Source of the DNA: Polymorphum gilvum SL003B-26A1
GTDB lineage: Bacteria; Pseudomonadota; Alphaproteobacteria; Rhizobiales; Stappiaceae
Assembly: GCF_000192745.1 (NCBI RefSeq)
Contig: NC_015259.1
Coordinates: 1,007,001-1,071,000 of the forward strand
Length of the DNA: 64,000 nt
Direction: 5' to 3'
Positions 38,189 to 54,362 of the stretch are shown here, piece after piece. Made by a program: the position numbers and the translations under genes. Each line of letters starts with the position of its first letter. Position 1 is the first letter of the stretch. A model generated the notes under the pieces. It had not been told where the DNA came from and made no database searches. It saw only the letters and a program-made list of their open reading frames with translations.

Positions 38189-39065
38189 ATGGACTGGATC
38201 GAATTTCCTTCCCTCAGCCGCGGCGACCTCAGGCTGCTGCGCCGGACGGTGGACGAAAGCTTCAAGGCGTTCACCCGGGCCTATGGCGAGACCCTGGAGA
38301 CCGTCTTCGAGCCGCTCAGGCAGTTCCTGATCGGGCTCGAGCAGCTGCTGCTGACCTCGCCCTGGCCGCTCGTTCTTGCCGCCATCGTCGGCATTGTCTT
38401 CCTGATGAGCCGCAGCTGGCGCATCACGCTCGGCTCGCTGGCCGCGCTGATGGCGATCGGCTATCTCGGCATGTGGGAGGACACCATGCGCACCATTGCC
38501 ATGGTGGCGGTGTGCACGCTGACGGCGATCGTGCTCGGCATCCCGATCGGCATCGCCATGGCGCGCTCCGACCGGCTGCAGGCGCTGGTCAACCCGGTGC
38601 TCGACCTGATGCAGACCATGCCGGTGTTCGTCTATCTGATCCCCGTCGTGATGATCTTCGGTCTGGGCAAGGTGCCGGGCGTCATCGCCGTGGTCATCTA
38701 CGCCATTCCGCCGATGATCCGGCTGACCAACCTCGGCATCCGCCTGGTCAGCCCCGACGTGCTCGAGGCGGCCGACGCCTTCGGCTCGTCGTCCTGGCAG
38801 AAGCTGAGGAACGTCCAGCTGCCGCTGGCGCTGCCGACCATCATGGCCGGCATCAACCAGTGCATCATGATGTCGCTCGCCATGGTCGTCGTCGCCTCCA
38901 TGATCGGCGTGCGCGGCCTCGGCCAGCCGGTGCTGCAGGCGATCAACAACCAGTATTTCACGCTCGGCGTGCTGAACGGGCTCGCCATCGTTGCCATCGC
39001 GATCATCTTCGACCGCGCCACCCAGGCCTACGGCAAGCGCCTGCAGAAGCATTCCGAGGTGGTCC

Positions 39066-39073
<8 letters not shown>
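38189..39073 (+). CDS. proW: Glycine betaine ABC transporter permease
   Basis: This 294-residue membrane subunit has about six helices. Family motifs include IVLGIPIGIAMARSDRLQAL, LDLMQTMPVFVYLIPVVMIF and the EAA loop SPDVLEAADAFGSSSWQKL, which are characteristic of ProW/OpuAB. It begins 86 bp after proX and its end overlaps proV by 8 bp. Confidence 0.93.
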
Positions 39074-40100
<1,027 letters not shown>

Positions 40101-40118
40101 GCGGCGAGGCGCCAGACG

Positions 40119-40159
40119 AAAAACGGCCGCCGGACGGGACGTCCGGACGGCCGTTTTTT
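40119..40159. terminator. Bidirectional intrinsic terminator between proV and the small secreted protein gene
   Basis: A long GC stem with one bulge (about 40119-40136 with 40141-40158) has A-rich sequence on the left and T6 on the right. It works as a hairpin plus U-tract on both strands. It sits between two convergent genes. Confidence 0.88.
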
Positions 40160-40172
40160 CGCGTCTGGGCGA

Positions 40173-40478
40173 TCAGCGGACTGAGGCGCGCGCCGGGGTC
40201 ACCCGCTTCAGGGCGTTGGCGCGCATGGCCTTGATCTGGCTGCCGGGGATCTGGCTCATAGTGGCCTTGTGGATCTTGTCGCAGCGGTCGAGGCTCTGGG
40301 TGTGGCAGGAGGTGACGCCGCCGTTCGGCGCGTGGCCGTTGCAGTAGGAGATCCAGTTGTTGTAGCACTCGCCGAGGGTCGCTCCGTCGTTCGGGGCCGC
40401 GCTGGCCGAAGACGTCGCGACCGACAGCATCGTCCCGATAACGGCGAAGCAGGTGGCAATTTTCTTCGAAGTAATCAT
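40173..40478 (-). CDS. Small secreted cysteine-containing protein of unknown function
   Basis: The 101-residue product has a clear signal peptide (TCFAVIGTMLSVATSSASA). The mature part is short with four cysteines: Cys in LGECYNNWISYCNGH (two) and in VTSCHTQSLDRCDKI (two). The even number and spacing suggest two periplasmic disulfides. ATG 40478 was chosen because GGAAGAGAGGAAAG lies directly upstream and the signal peptide starts there. I do not recognise a family. Confidence 0.7.
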   Translation of the reverse strand: MITSKKIATCFAVIGTMLSVATSSASAAPNDGATLGECYNNWISYCNGHAPNGGVTSCHTQSLDRCDKIHKATMSQIPGSQIKAMRANALKRVTPARASVR

Positions 40479-40608
40479 CTTGCTTTCCTCTCTTCCTGGG
40501 GTGCGGACTGCGTGTCGTCCGCGTGAAGAAAGGTAGCTTTTTCGTGTATCTTCCCTTGTGTTGCATGTCACGCTTTGTCGTCTCGTGACGCACGCGCCTG
40601 GGTGTCGC

Positions 40609-41517
40609 CTATCGGCTGCGCTGCGGGGCGGCGAGGCAGGCGAGCGCGAGGATCGCGCCGGAGACGGTGGCGATCATGCCGGCGGCGCTGACGGCGTGGT
40701 CGGCGCCGAGCCACAGCGGGCCGTAGCCGGCCAGCACATAGCCGAGCACGGCCGACAGGGCGGCGAAGGCGACGCTCCACAGCACCTGGACCTCAAGCCG
40801 GTTGGTCATCAGCCGGGCGGCGGCGGGCGGGCAGATAAACATGGCGATGACGATGATCGAACCGACCGCGTCGAAGGCGGCGACCGCGGCGACCGCGGCG
40901 ACGATGACGAGGCCGAAGCTGATCGTCGCGGTCGGCAGGCCGATCGCGGCGGCGAAGCCCTCGTCGAAGGTCGACAGCTTCAGCGGCCGCCAGAACAGCA
41001 CGGTCAACACGGCGATGAGCCCCGCGACGGCGGCCATGCGCGGCAGTTCGGGTGGCAGCCCGGCGAGCGCGACCGGGTCAAGCAACGACGGCCAGCCGTC
41101 GGCGGCGAGCCAGATCAGGCTTTCCAGGTTGCCGTAGAGCGCGTGCTCGACGTCGAGTTGGACCGAACTGGTGTCGCTCTGCTCCAGCAGCAGCACGCCG
41201 CCAGCGAACAGGGCGGTGAAGGTGACGCCCATGGCCGCCCCCGGCTCGATCCGGCCAAGCCGCTTGATCGCCTCGATCAGCACGACGGCGACGACCGCCG
41301 CGCCGGCGGCGCCGAGCATCATCGGCCAGGTCGAAACCGCGCCGGTGACCAGGAAGGCGACGACGATGCCCGGCAGCACGACATGGGAGATGGCGTCGCC
41401 GATCAGCGCCTGGCGGCGCAGGATCAGGAAGTTGCCGGGCAGGGCGCAGGCGATTGCCGCGAGCACGCCGATCAGCAGCGGCGTCAGGCTGAGCTGGACG
41501 AATTCCTCGCTCATCAT
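40609..41517 (-). CDS. Mn/Zn-type ABC transporter permease (second permease)
   Basis: The 302-residue ABC-3 family membrane protein has about eight helices. Family landmarks are LPGNFLILRRQALIGDAISH, VVLPGIVVAFLVTGA and the conserved GVTFTALFAGGVLLL and SIIVIAMFICPPAAARLM segments. It forms the channel of a TroABCD/SitABCD/MntABCD-like importer with the next permease. The start overlaps the preceding gene (ATGA). It is the last of four genes on this strand. Confidence 0.88.
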   Translation of the reverse strand: MMSEEFVQLSLTPLLIGVLAAIACALPGNFLILRRQALIGDAISHVVLPGIVVAFLVTGAVSTWPMMLGAAGAAVVAVVLIEAIKRLGRIEPGAAMGVTFTALFAGGVLLLEQSDTSSVQLDVEHALYGNLESLIWLAADGWPSLLDPVALAGLPPELPRMAAVAGLIAVLTVLFWRPLKLSTFDEGFAAAIGLPTATISFGLVIVAAVAAVAAFDAVGSIIVIAMFICPPAAARLMTNRLEVQVLWSVAFAALSAVLGYVLAGYGPLWLGADHAVSAAGMIATVSGAILALACLAAPQRSR

Positions 41518-42734
41518 GCACCTCCCGCCGCCGGGTTCGGTCCGCCGATGCGGGCATCGATGTCGGCGACCTCGTCCGGGGTGAGCACCGTCTCGATCGG
41601 CGTCAGGCCGTCGTAGCGGCCGGCAAGCGCGTCGTCGCTGTGGATCTGGCGCGCGACCTGCCAGCGGCGCTCGTCGCGCAGCGCCTTGGCCGCCTGGGCG
41701 CGGCCGGCCTCGGTGGCGACGCGGTCGGGGCGCATCAGGCCGGCGCGCATCAGCACGCGCAGAGTCAGCGGGTCGAGGATCGGCTCGCCGTGAGCCAGCG
41801 CCAGCAGGCCCTGACGCCGGTGCACGCGACGCTGGAAGCGATGATAGGCGAGGGCCGCGGCGAGCACACCCCGGCGCGGCGCGCAGGCCAGAGAGGCGAG
41901 GAACAGGGCGAAACTGACCAGCACGATGATCGGCCCGGTCGGCAGTCCGGGCAGGGCGGCCGACAGCGCGGCGCCGACATAGCCCGACACGCCGCCGAGC
42001 GCGCCCGCAGTCCACACGACGGTGTCCGTGCGCTCGCTCCATAGCCGTGCGGTGACCGGCGGGATGATCAGCATCGCGACGATCAGGATCAGGCCGACCA
42101 GCTTCAGGCCGATCACCGTGATGGCGAGCGCCAGCGCCATCATGGCGAGGTCGATGCGCCGGCTGTCGATGCCGGTCGCCGCTGCGTAGTCGGGATCGAA
42201 GCAGACCAGCGTCATCGGCCGGCGCAGGACGACGATGGCGGCCAATGCGGCCGCGCCGCCGACGGCGATCGTCAGAGCATCCTGGTAAAGCATGCCGGCG
42301 GTGGAGCCGAGCAGGAACCCTTCCAGACCGGCTTGTCGTCCCGTCGCCAGGCTCTGGATGACCGTCAGCAGCACGATGCCGAAGCCGAAGAACACCGACA
42401 GCACGGCGCCGATGGCGGCGTCCTCGGCAAGTCGCGTGCGCCGCGCGATCCAGTCGACGGCGAGCAGGCCGAGACCCGCCGACAACGCGGAGCCGGCGAG
42501 CAGGCCGGGCAGGCTGCGGCCGTCGCCGCCGAGGGCGACCATGGCCATGAAGGCGAGACCGACGCCCGGCAGCGTCGCATGGGCGACTGCGTCGCTGACC
42601 AGCGTGCGCTTGCGCAGGTAGAGGAAGGTGCCGGCGGCGCCGGCCGACACGCCGAGCAGCGTCGCGCCGACGGCGACGAGCGCGGCGTTGTAGCCGGCCT
42701 GTAGCAGGAGGGCGTCGAGGATCGGTTGCACCAT
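41514..42734 (-). CDS. Mn/Zn-type ABC transporter permease with C-terminal cytoplasmic extension
   Basis: This 406-residue ABC-3 permease has about eight helices (GTFLYLRKRTLVSDAVAHAT, LVGLILIVAMLIIPPVTARL). A roughly 120-residue charged C-terminal domain (about 285-406) follows, beginning near YHRFQRRVHRRQGLLALAHG, with a winged-helix-like pattern (LTLRVLMRAGLMRPDR...). Similar tails occur on TroC/SitC-type permeases. Its role is unknown and could be regulatory. It lies 6 bp after the ATPase gene. Confidence 0.85.
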   Translation of the reverse strand: MVQPILDALLLQAGYNAALVAVGATLLGVSAGAAGTFLYLRKRTLVSDAVAHATLPGVGLAFMAMVALGGDGRSLPGLLAGSALSAGLGLLAVDWIARRTRLAEDAAIGAVLSVFFGFGIVLLTVIQSLATGRQAGLEGFLLGSTAGMLYQDALTIAVGGAAALAAIVVLRRPMTLVCFDPDYAAATGIDSRRIDLAMMALALAITVIGLKLVGLILIVAMLIIPPVTARLWSERTDTVVWTAGALGGVSGYVGAALSAALPGLPTGPIIVLVSFALFLASLACAPRRGVLAAALAYHRFQRRVHRRQGLLALAHGEPILDPLTLRVLMRAGLMRPDRVATEAGRAQAAKALRDERRWQVARQIHSDDALAGRYDGLTPIETVLTPDEVADIDARIGGPNPAAGGA

Positions 42735-42740
42735 GACGCG

Positions 42741-43553
42741 TCAGGCCGCCGGCAGCTTCAGCTGGTCGATGTGGGCGCCGGCGAGGCGGCCGCCGTAGGT
42801 TGCCTGCAAGGTCGCCGCGGTGAAGGTCGTGGCGACAGGTCCCTCGGCGATCTTGCGCAGGTTGATCAGCAGCACGCGATCGAAATAGGCGGCGACGGTG
42901 GCCAGGTCGTGGTGGACGCAGACGACCGTGCGTCCCTCGGCCTTGAGCGACTTGAGGACGTCGATGATGGTGCGTTCGGTCGCCGCGTCGACGCCGGCGA
43001 AGGGCTCGTCGAGCAGGTAGAGGTCGGCATCCTGGGCCAGCGCGCGGGCCAGGAACACCCGCTGTTGCTGGCCGCCGGACAGCTGACCGATCTGGCGGTC
43101 AGCGAAATCCGCCATGCCGACCCGCTCCAGGCAGGCGCGTGCCCGCTCGCGGTGGCGGGCGCGGACCGGGCGCAGCAGGCCGAGTTCGCGCGACAGGCCC
43201 ATCAGCACCACATCGAGCGCGCGGGTCGGGAAGTCCCAGTCGACGGAGGCGCGCTGGGGCACGTAGGCGATGCGGTGGCGCGCCGCGCGCAGCGGCTCCC
43301 CATGGACGGTCACCGTGCCCGACAGGCGCGGCACGATGCCGAGCGCGGCCTTCAGCAAGGTCGACTTGCCGGCGCCGTTCGGCCCGACGATGGCGGTCAT
43401 GCTGCCGGCCGGCATCTCGGCGTCGACCGAGAACACCGCCGGCTTGTCGCCGTAGCTGACGGTCATGGCGCGGATCGCCAGCGCCGCCGGGGCGTTGTCG
43501 TCGCCGGTGGCCGCGCCGTCGCAGGTGGCCAGTTCGAGGGTCGGGCCGCTCAT
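42741..43553 (-). CDS. Mn/Zn-type ABC transporter ATPase
   Basis: The 270-residue ATPase has Walker A VGPNGAGKSTLLKAAL, the Q-loop AYVPQRASVDWDFP typical of metal-chelate and Mn/Zn importers, the signature LSGGQQQRVFLARAL and Walker B LYLLDEPFAGVDAATE. An extra 25-residue N-terminus is present. It follows the binding-protein gene by 17 bp. Confidence 0.92.
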   Translation of the reverse strand: MSGPTLELATCDGAATGDDNAPAALAIRAMTVSYGDKPAVFSVDAEMPAGSMTAIVGPNGAGKSTLLKAALGIVPRLSGTVTVHGEPLRAARHRIAYVPQRASVDWDFPTRALDVVLMGLSRELGLLRPVRARHRERARACLERVGMADFADRQIGQLSGGQQQRVFLARALAQDADLYLLDEPFAGVDAATERTIIDVLKSLKAEGRTVVCVHHDLATVAAYFDRVLLINLRKIAEGPVATTFTAATLQATYGGRLAGAHIDQLKLPAA

Positions 43554-43570
43554 GGTGTCTGGGGCTCCCC

Positions 43571-44566
43571 CTACAGGCCGGCGGAAAGCCGGCCGGCCAT
43601 GCCGCGGTCGGGCGACTGTCCGCCGAGGGCGCGGGCGATGGTCGTGACGTTATGATCGATCATGCCGACATAGGTGCCTTCGTAGCTGTCCGGCGCGCCC
43701 ATGGCGTCGGAGAAGAGTTCGCCGCCGACGGCGACCGTGTGTCCGCGGGCGGCGGCACCCTCGATCAGGGCGCGGATGTTGCGGTCGGAAACGGAGGATT
43801 CGACGAAGACCGCGCCGATCCTGCGCTCGACCAGCAGGTCGACGAGCGCGGCGATGCGGTTGAGGCCGGCCTCGCTCTCGGTCGAGATGCCCTGGATGCC
43901 GACGACCTCGAAGCCGTAGGCTCTGCCGAAATAGCCGAAGGCGTCGTGGGCGGTCAGCAGCACCCGCGCGCCTTCCGGCACGCTAGCCAGCACCTGGCGG
44001 CTGTAGGCGTCGAGTGCTGCGATGTCCTTCAGGTGCGCCTGCGCGTTGGCGGTAAAGAATTCGGCGGCCTCCGGGCGTGCCGTGGCGAGCGCGTCGCGGA
44101 CGGCGGTCACGACCTCGGCCCATAGCGCCGGATCCATCCACACGTGCGGATCAAACTTGTCGGCGTAATCCTCGTGCGTGATCAACCGGTGGTCCTTCGG
44201 CAGCGCCCCGGCGACGGCGACGACCGGACGTTTCTCGGCGAGCCCCTGCAGGAAGCCCTCCATCTGCGCTTCCAGGTAGAGGCCGTGCCACAGCACGAGG
44301 TCGGCCTTGGTCATGGCGACGATGTCGGTGCGGGTCTGGCGGAAGGCGTGCGGATCGACGCCCGGTCCCATCAGGGCGCGGACCTCGACCAGGTCACCGC
44401 CGACCTGGCGGGCTGCGTCGGCGATCATCGCCGTGGTGGCGACCACCTTCAGCGGCTCGGCCGCGGCCCGCGCCGGGGCAAGAGCCAGGGCAAGGATAAG
44501 AGCAAGCGTGCCGGCGGCGATCAGCGCGGTGGCGCGGGTTACCAGGAAACGCGGCGACAGGGTCAT
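43571..44566 (-). CDS. Mn/Zn-type periplasmic metal-binding protein
   Basis: This 331-residue TroA/ZnuA-class protein has an N-terminal signal segment ([20 protein letters not shown]). Metal ligands are visible as His in [11 protein letters not shown], His in [14 protein letters not shown] and an acidic ligand in the C-terminal lobe ([15 protein letters not shown] region). The absence of a His-rich loop argues for Mn or Fe rather than a classic high-affinity ZnuA, but the metal cannot be settled from sequence. ATG 44566 gives a normal signal peptide. It is the first gene of the four-gene importer operon. Confidence 0.87.
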   Translation of the reverse strand: MTLSPRFLVTRATALIAAGTLALILALALAPARAAAEPLKVVATTAMIADAARQVGGDLVEVRALMGPGVDPHAFRQTRTDIVAMTKADLVLWHGLYLEAQMEGFLQGLAEKRPVVAVAGALPKDHRLITHEDYADKFDPHVWMDPALWAEVVTAVRDALATARPEAAEFFTANAQAHLKDIAALDAYSRQVLASVPEGARVLLTAHDAFGYFGRAYGFEVVGIQGISTESEAGLNRIAALVDLLVERRIGAVFVESSVSDRNIRALIEGAAARGHTVAVGGELFSDAMGAPDSYEGTYVGMIDHNVTTIARALGGQSPDRGMAGRLSAGL

Positions 44567-44650
44567 CGGTTGAAGGCCTTTCGATGTCACTTTGGCGCGT
44601 CGCGCGGCAAAACACAAACGCTTTTAAGAACGATTTGCAAAGATAATATA

Positions 44651-44669
44651 ATTGCGAATGAGTTGCAAT
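44651..44669 (-). promoter_or_regulatory. Fur-family (Mur/Zur)-like dyad upstream of the metal importer
   Basis: ATTGCGAATGAGTTGCAAT is an imperfect 19-bp dyad with ATTGC/GCAAT ends. It lies in an AT-rich stretch 85-103 bp upstream of the binding-protein start. A nearby TTTGCAAA at about 44635 has similar composition. The shape resembles the boxes used by alphaproteobacterial Fur-family metal sensors. The region also precedes divergent fumC. Confidence 0.4.
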
Positions 44670-44818
44670 CCTATCTAGTGCCCGCCGTCCGGTTCCGACT
44701 GCCGCCGTCGCGGGCGGGACCGGCGCCTTCGACCTTGTCCCGCGGCGCCTTCCGGTCCATGTCTCGGACGGGAGCGGCGTCGGGTCCGGCGCCGCCCGAC
44801 GAACGGCAGGAGGCGGAC

Positions 44819-46204
<1,386 letters not shown>

Positions 46205-46211
46205 GCGTGTC

Positions 46212-46907
46212 TCAGCCGCCGAGCCGCGCCTGCAGGGCCTCGATCCCGGCCACGGCCGAGAAACAGTCGACCCGCGCGTCGGCCTCGGCGAAATCCTCGC
46301 CGGCGGTGTAGCGGCTGGGCGAGACCAGGCAGCGCAGGCCGGCGGCCCTGGCCGACAGCAGGCCGTTGCGGGAATCCTCCAGCGCGACGCAGTCTTGCGC
46401 AGCCAGCCCGAGCCGGTCGAGCGCGAGCCTGTAGACGTCCGGCGCCGGCTTCTTGGCGGCGACCTCGTCGCCGGCGGCGATCGCGTCGAACACCTCGGCC
46501 ATCGGCGCGCCGAAGCAGCTCCGGCACAGGCTCTCGACGTTGGGCCCGCTGGTGGTGGTCGCCACCGCGAGGCGCAGGCCGGCCGCGCGCGCATCGGCGA
46601 TCAGCGCCGCGATGCCGGGGCGCAGGGTCAGCCCGCCTTGGGCGACCAGCGCGCCGTAGCGCGCCGTCTTGGCCGCGTGCAGGACGGCGATCCGCTCGGG
46701 ATCGGGCGCCTGGCCCAGATGGTCGCGGACGAAGGCGGCGATGCGCTCCTTGCCGCCGGTGACCTTCAGCAGCCGGCCGTAGAGCGCCGCGTCCCAGTGC
46801 CAGTCGAGGCCCGCTGCCGCGAAGGCCTCGTTGAACGCGCGCCGGTGCACCTCCTCGGTTTCCGACAGGGTACCGTCAACGTCGAAGATCAGCGCGCGCA
46901 GGGCCAT
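46212..46907 (-). CDS. cbbY: CbbY-type HAD phosphatase
   Basis: The 231-residue HAD hydrolase has the nucleophile motif ALIFDVDGTLSETEEVHRRA, motif II VATTTSGPN and the motif III/IV region KPAPDVYRLALDRLGL plus CVALEDSRNG. The SETEEVHRRAFNEAF segment is typical of CbbY, which dephosphorylates xylulose-1,5-bisphosphate, a misfire inhibitor of RuBisCO. It is last in the cbb gene string and its start overlaps the cbbZ stop (TGATG). Confidence 0.88.
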   Translation of the reverse strand: MALRALIFDVDGTLSETEEVHRRAFNEAFAAAGLDWHWDAALYGRLLKVTGGKERIAAFVRDHLGQAPDPERIAVLHAAKTARYGALVAQGGLTLRPGIAALIADARAAGLRLAVATTTSGPNVESLCRSCFGAPMAEVFDAIAAGDEVAAKKPAPDVYRLALDRLGLAAQDCVALEDSRNGLLSARAAGLRCLVSPSRYTAGEDFAEADARVDCFSAVAGIEALQARLGG

Positions 46908-47593
46908 CAGCGCGTCTCCGCCAGGTCGACGAACAGCGCGTCGAGCAACTCCGGCAGCCGGCCGTAGTCGGAAAAGGCGGCCCGGTGCGGCAGCGCCTCG
47001 ACCGGCGCCTTGCGGTAGCCTTCGGTGTAGAGCAGGAACGGCGCGCCGGCGGCCTCGGCGGTCGCCGCGTCGACCTCGCTGTCGCCGACATAGGCGATGT
47101 GCCCGCCGGCTGCGGCATGGCCGAGCAGGCGCGCGCAATGGTGCAGCGGCGCCGGATCGGGCTTCTTCTGCGCCAGCGTGTCGCCGGTCACCACCGCCGC
47201 AAACAGCTCGCTCCAGCCGAGCGCGGCGAGCAGGTTTGTCGTCGGCGCGCCAGGCTTGTTGGTGCACAGGCCGAGGGCGACGCCGCGCGCCTTGAGTAGC
47301 CGCAGCGTCGCTTCGACACCGGGAAACGGCCGGTTGGCGTCGCCGGGTGCTGCGGCATAGAGCGTCTCGAAGCGCTCGACATGGATGTGCAGGTCCGCGC
47401 CGGTTGGCGTCCGGCCGCGGGCGGCGAGCGCGCGCTCGACGAATTTCGCCGCGCCGTTGCCGATGTAGCCGCGCGCCTCGTCGAGGCAGAGCGGCGCCAG
47501 GCCCAGTTCGCCGACCAGCGTGTTGCCGATGTCGGCGATCGCCGCGACGCTGTCGACCAGCGTGCCGTCGAGGTCGAAGACGACCGCTCTCAT
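46907..47593 (-). CDS. cbbZ: Phosphoglycolate phosphatase
   Basis: The 228-residue HAD enzyme hydrolyses 2-phosphoglycolate made by RuBisCO oxygenation. Motif I is [54 protein letters not shown] and [19 protein letters not shown] follow the Gph pattern. It overlaps both neighbours by one to four bases, so rpe-cbbZ-cbbY is translationally coupled. Confidence 0.9.
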   Translation of the reverse strand: MRAVVFDLDGTLVDSVAAIADIGNTLVGELGLAPLCLDEARGYIGNGAAKFVERALAARGRTPTGADLHIHVERFETLYAAAPGDANRPFPGVEATLRLLKARGVALGLCTNKPGAPTTNLLAALGWSELFAAVVTGDTLAQKKPDPAPLHHCARLLGHAAAGGHIAYVGDSEVDAATAEAAGAPFLLYTEGYRKAPVEALPHRAAFSDYGRLPELLDALFVDLAETR

Positions 47594-48285
47594 GCCGCCG
47601 TCCGCACCGCGTCCGACGCCTGGCGGATCGCCGCGATCTGACGGGCGTAGACGTCGGCGGTCTCCGGCGTGCCGCCCTTGAACACGGCCGAGCCGGCGAC
47701 CAGCACGTTGGCGCCGGCCCGGGCGACCAGCGGCGCGGTCTCCGCGGTGACGCCGCCGTCGACCTCGATGTCGATCGGCCGGTCGCCGATCATCGCCTTG
47801 ATGCGGGCGATCTTGTCGACCACGGCCGGGATGAACTTCTGACCGCCGAAGCCCGGGTTGACGCTCATCACCAGGACCAGGTCGAGTCGGTCGAGGACGT
47901 ACTCGATCACGCTTTCCGGCGTGCCGGGATTGAGCGAAACGCCCGCCTTCTTGCCGAGCGCGCGGATCGCCTGCAGCGAGCGGTCGAGATGCGGCCCGGC
48001 CTCGGCATGCACGGTGATGATGTCGGAGCCGGCCTTGGCGAAGGCCTCCAGATAGAGGTCGCAGGGCGCGATCATCAGGTGCGTGTCGAACACCTTGTCG
48101 GTGTGCGGGCGCATGGCGGCGATGACGTCCGGGCCGAAGGTGATGTTGGGCACGAAATGCCCGTCCATGACGTCGAGGTGGATCCAGTCCGCACCGGCGC
48201 CGACCACTGCCTTGATCTCGTCGCGCAGGCGCGAGAAGTCGCTGGCAAGCATCGAGGGGGCGATCAGGGTGCTGGTCTGGGTCAT
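47590..48285 (-). CDS. cbbE: Ribulose-phosphate 3-epimerase
   Basis: The 231-residue TIM-barrel enzyme interconverts ribulose-5-phosphate and xylulose-5-phosphate in the Calvin cycle. Key segments are [35 protein letters not shown] (metal and catalytic residues), [18 protein letters not shown] and [17 protein letters not shown]. It is equivalent to rpe. It is separated from cbbX by a terminator-like hairpin, so it may be expressed at lower level or from its own promoter. Confidence 0.95.
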   Translation of the reverse strand: MTQTSTLIAPSMLASDFSRLRDEIKAVVGAGADWIHLDVMDGHFVPNITFGPDVIAAMRPHTDKVFDTHLMIAPCDLYLEAFAKAGSDIITVHAEAGPHLDRSLQAIRALGKKAGVSLNPGTPESVIEYVLDRLDLVLVMSVNPGFGGQKFIPAVVDKIARIKAMIGDRPIDIEVDGGVTAETAPLVARAGANVLVAGSAVFKGGTPETADVYARQIAAIRQASDAVRTAA

Positions 48286-48304
48286 GGTCGGCTCGTCTCC
48301 AACG

Positions 48305-48358
48305 GAAAAAAGGGGCGGCGGTCGCGGATGGTCAGGGAGGTATACCCCGCCGCCCCTT
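48305..48358 (-). terminator. Terminator-like hairpin between cbbX and the epimerase gene
   Basis: A perfect 12-bp GC-rich inverted repeat (48310-48321 with 48347-48358) encloses a 25-base loop. On the minus strand it is followed by six U residues (48311-48306). It lies 31 bp past the cbbX stop and just upstream of the epimerase gene, inside what otherwise looks like one operon. Confidence 0.75.
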
Positions 48359-48388
48359 GTGTCACGCCCTTTCCGGCGTGAGGTATCT

Positions 48389-49309
48389 TCAGTCCTCGCC
48401 GTCCGGTCTGCCCATCGTGAACACGCGGCTGACGGCGATGTCGGCGGCGGTGATAGTCGACAGGTCGTCCGCCGTCACCGGTCCCGACGCGGTCTCGAAC
48501 AGGCGGTTGGCCTGGCGCAGGCGTGCGCGGTCGAGCGCGTTGCGGATCGAGCGGGCATTGGCGAAATGCGGCTGGGCGCGGCGCAGTTCGATGTAGCGCG
48601 CCATCAGCGCCTTCGCCTCGTCGTCGAGCCGGTAGTTCTGCTCGGCCAGGAGCCGTTCGGCGATGTGCAGCAGTTCCCCGTCCGAATAGTCGGGGAAGTC
48701 GATGTGATGCGCGATGCGCGAGCGGAAGCCCGGGTTGGAGGAGAAGAACCTGTCCATCCGGTCGGCGTAGCCGGCCAGGATCACGACCAGGTCGTCGCGG
48801 TTGTTCTCCATCACCTGCAGCAGGATCTCGATCGCCTCCTGGCCGTAGTCGCGTTCGTTGTCGGGCCGATACAGATAGTAGGCCTCGTCGATGAACAGCA
48901 CGCCGCCCATCGCCTTCTTCAGCACCTCCTTGGTCTTGGGCGCCGTGTGGCCGATATACTGACCGACCAGGTCGTCGCGGGTCACCGAGACGAGATGGCC
49001 CTTGCGCACGTAGCCGAGCCGGTGCAGAAGCCCGGCCATCCTCAGCGCCACCGTCGTCTTGCCGGTGCCGGGGTTGCCGGTGAAGCTCATGTGCAGGGTC
49101 GGTGTCTCGTGGGCGAGGCCCATCGCCTTCCGCGCCCGCTCGACCAGCAGCAGCGCGGCGATCTCGCGGATACGCTGCTTGACGGGTTTCAGGCCGACCA
49201 GTTCCCTGTCCAGTTCGTCGAGGATCTCCGCCACGCCCGAGGCCTTGTACTCTTCGGCGAGGTCGACGGAGGTGACGGGTCCGTCTGCGGCGATTGCGTG
49301 TGTCGACAT
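48389..49309 (-). CDS. cbbX: Red-type RuBisCO activase CbbX
   Basis: This 306-residue AAA+ protein removes inhibitory sugar phosphates from form IC/ID RuBisCO. Walker A is [19 protein letters not shown] and Walker [21 protein letters not shown]. The pore-loop region ([19 protein letters not shown]) and the Arg-finger segment ([20 protein letters not shown]) are typical. It lies 20 bp after cbbS, the usual order in red-type operons. Confidence 0.96.
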   Translation of the reverse strand: MSTHAIAADGPVTSVDLAEEYKASGVAEILDELDRELVGLKPVKQRIREIAALLLVERARKAMGLAHETPTLHMSFTGNPGTGKTTVALRMAGLLHRLGYVRKGHLVSVTRDDLVGQYIGHTAPKTKEVLKKAMGGVLFIDEAYYLYRPDNERDYGQEAIEILLQVMENNRDDLVVILAGYADRMDRFFSSNPGFRSRIAHHIDFPDYSDGELLHIAERLLAEQNYRLDDEAKALMARYIELRRAQPHFANARSIRNALDRARLRQANRLFETASGPVTADDLSTITAADIAVSRVFTMGRPDGED

Positions 49310-49329
49310 GGCTGGCCGGCCCTTTCCTG

Positions 49330-49719
49330 TCAGGCGTCGAGGGTCCAGGAGTAGTGCTGCGAACGGCCGCGGACGTCGGTCCGGGTCATCCTCAGCCGGG
49401 GTTCCTCCTTCGGCCGGTTGGCGATGAAGGACATGCGAACGGTCTCGAAGCCGCGCGTGGAATCGAAGGCGTTGAGTCGGATGTAGGCCTCGGGATGAGC
49501 CTTGCGGCATTCCTTCAGTTCCATCATCACGCCGGCGGCGTCCTTCAGGTCGAACATGGGATTGCCCCACATCTCCCAATAGGTGTTGCGCGGATGCGGG
49601 TCGTAGGTGAACTCGATACCGATGGCCCAGTCGTTGCCGAGGCAGTAGTCGACCTGGGCGACGATCTGCTCGTCGGTGAGATCGGGCAGGAAGGAAAAGC
49701 AGCCTTGGGTGATGCGCAT
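49330..49719 (-). CDS. cbbS: RuBisCO small subunit, red type (form IC)
   Basis: The 129-residue small subunit starts [19 protein letters not shown] and contains the core [19 protein letters not shown] and [20 protein letters not shown]. The C-terminal extension ([15 protein letters not shown] onward) forms the beta-hairpin barrel typical of red-type enzymes. It pairs with CbbL in the L8S8 enzyme. It is placed 27 bp after cbbL. Confidence 0.96.
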   Translation of the reverse strand: MRITQGCFSFLPDLTDEQIVAQVDYCLGNDWAIGIEFTYDPHPRNTYWEMWGNPMFDLKDAAGVMMELKECRKAHPEAYIRLNAFDSTRGFETVRMSFIANRPKEEPRLRMTRTDVRGRSQHYSWTLDA

Positions 49720-49746
49720 GGTCGTGTCTCCTTGTGTCGCGGCCGG

Positions 49747-54337
<4,591 letters not shown>

Positions 54338-54362
54338 GGCGCGGTTCCTTGGGTTGTGTCCG

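Noticed and set aside
40609-44566. Calling the metal importer znuABC
   Set aside because: The binding protein has no His-rich loop and there are two permeases, one with a tail, which is more like Tro/Sit/Mnt systems. The metal is left open.
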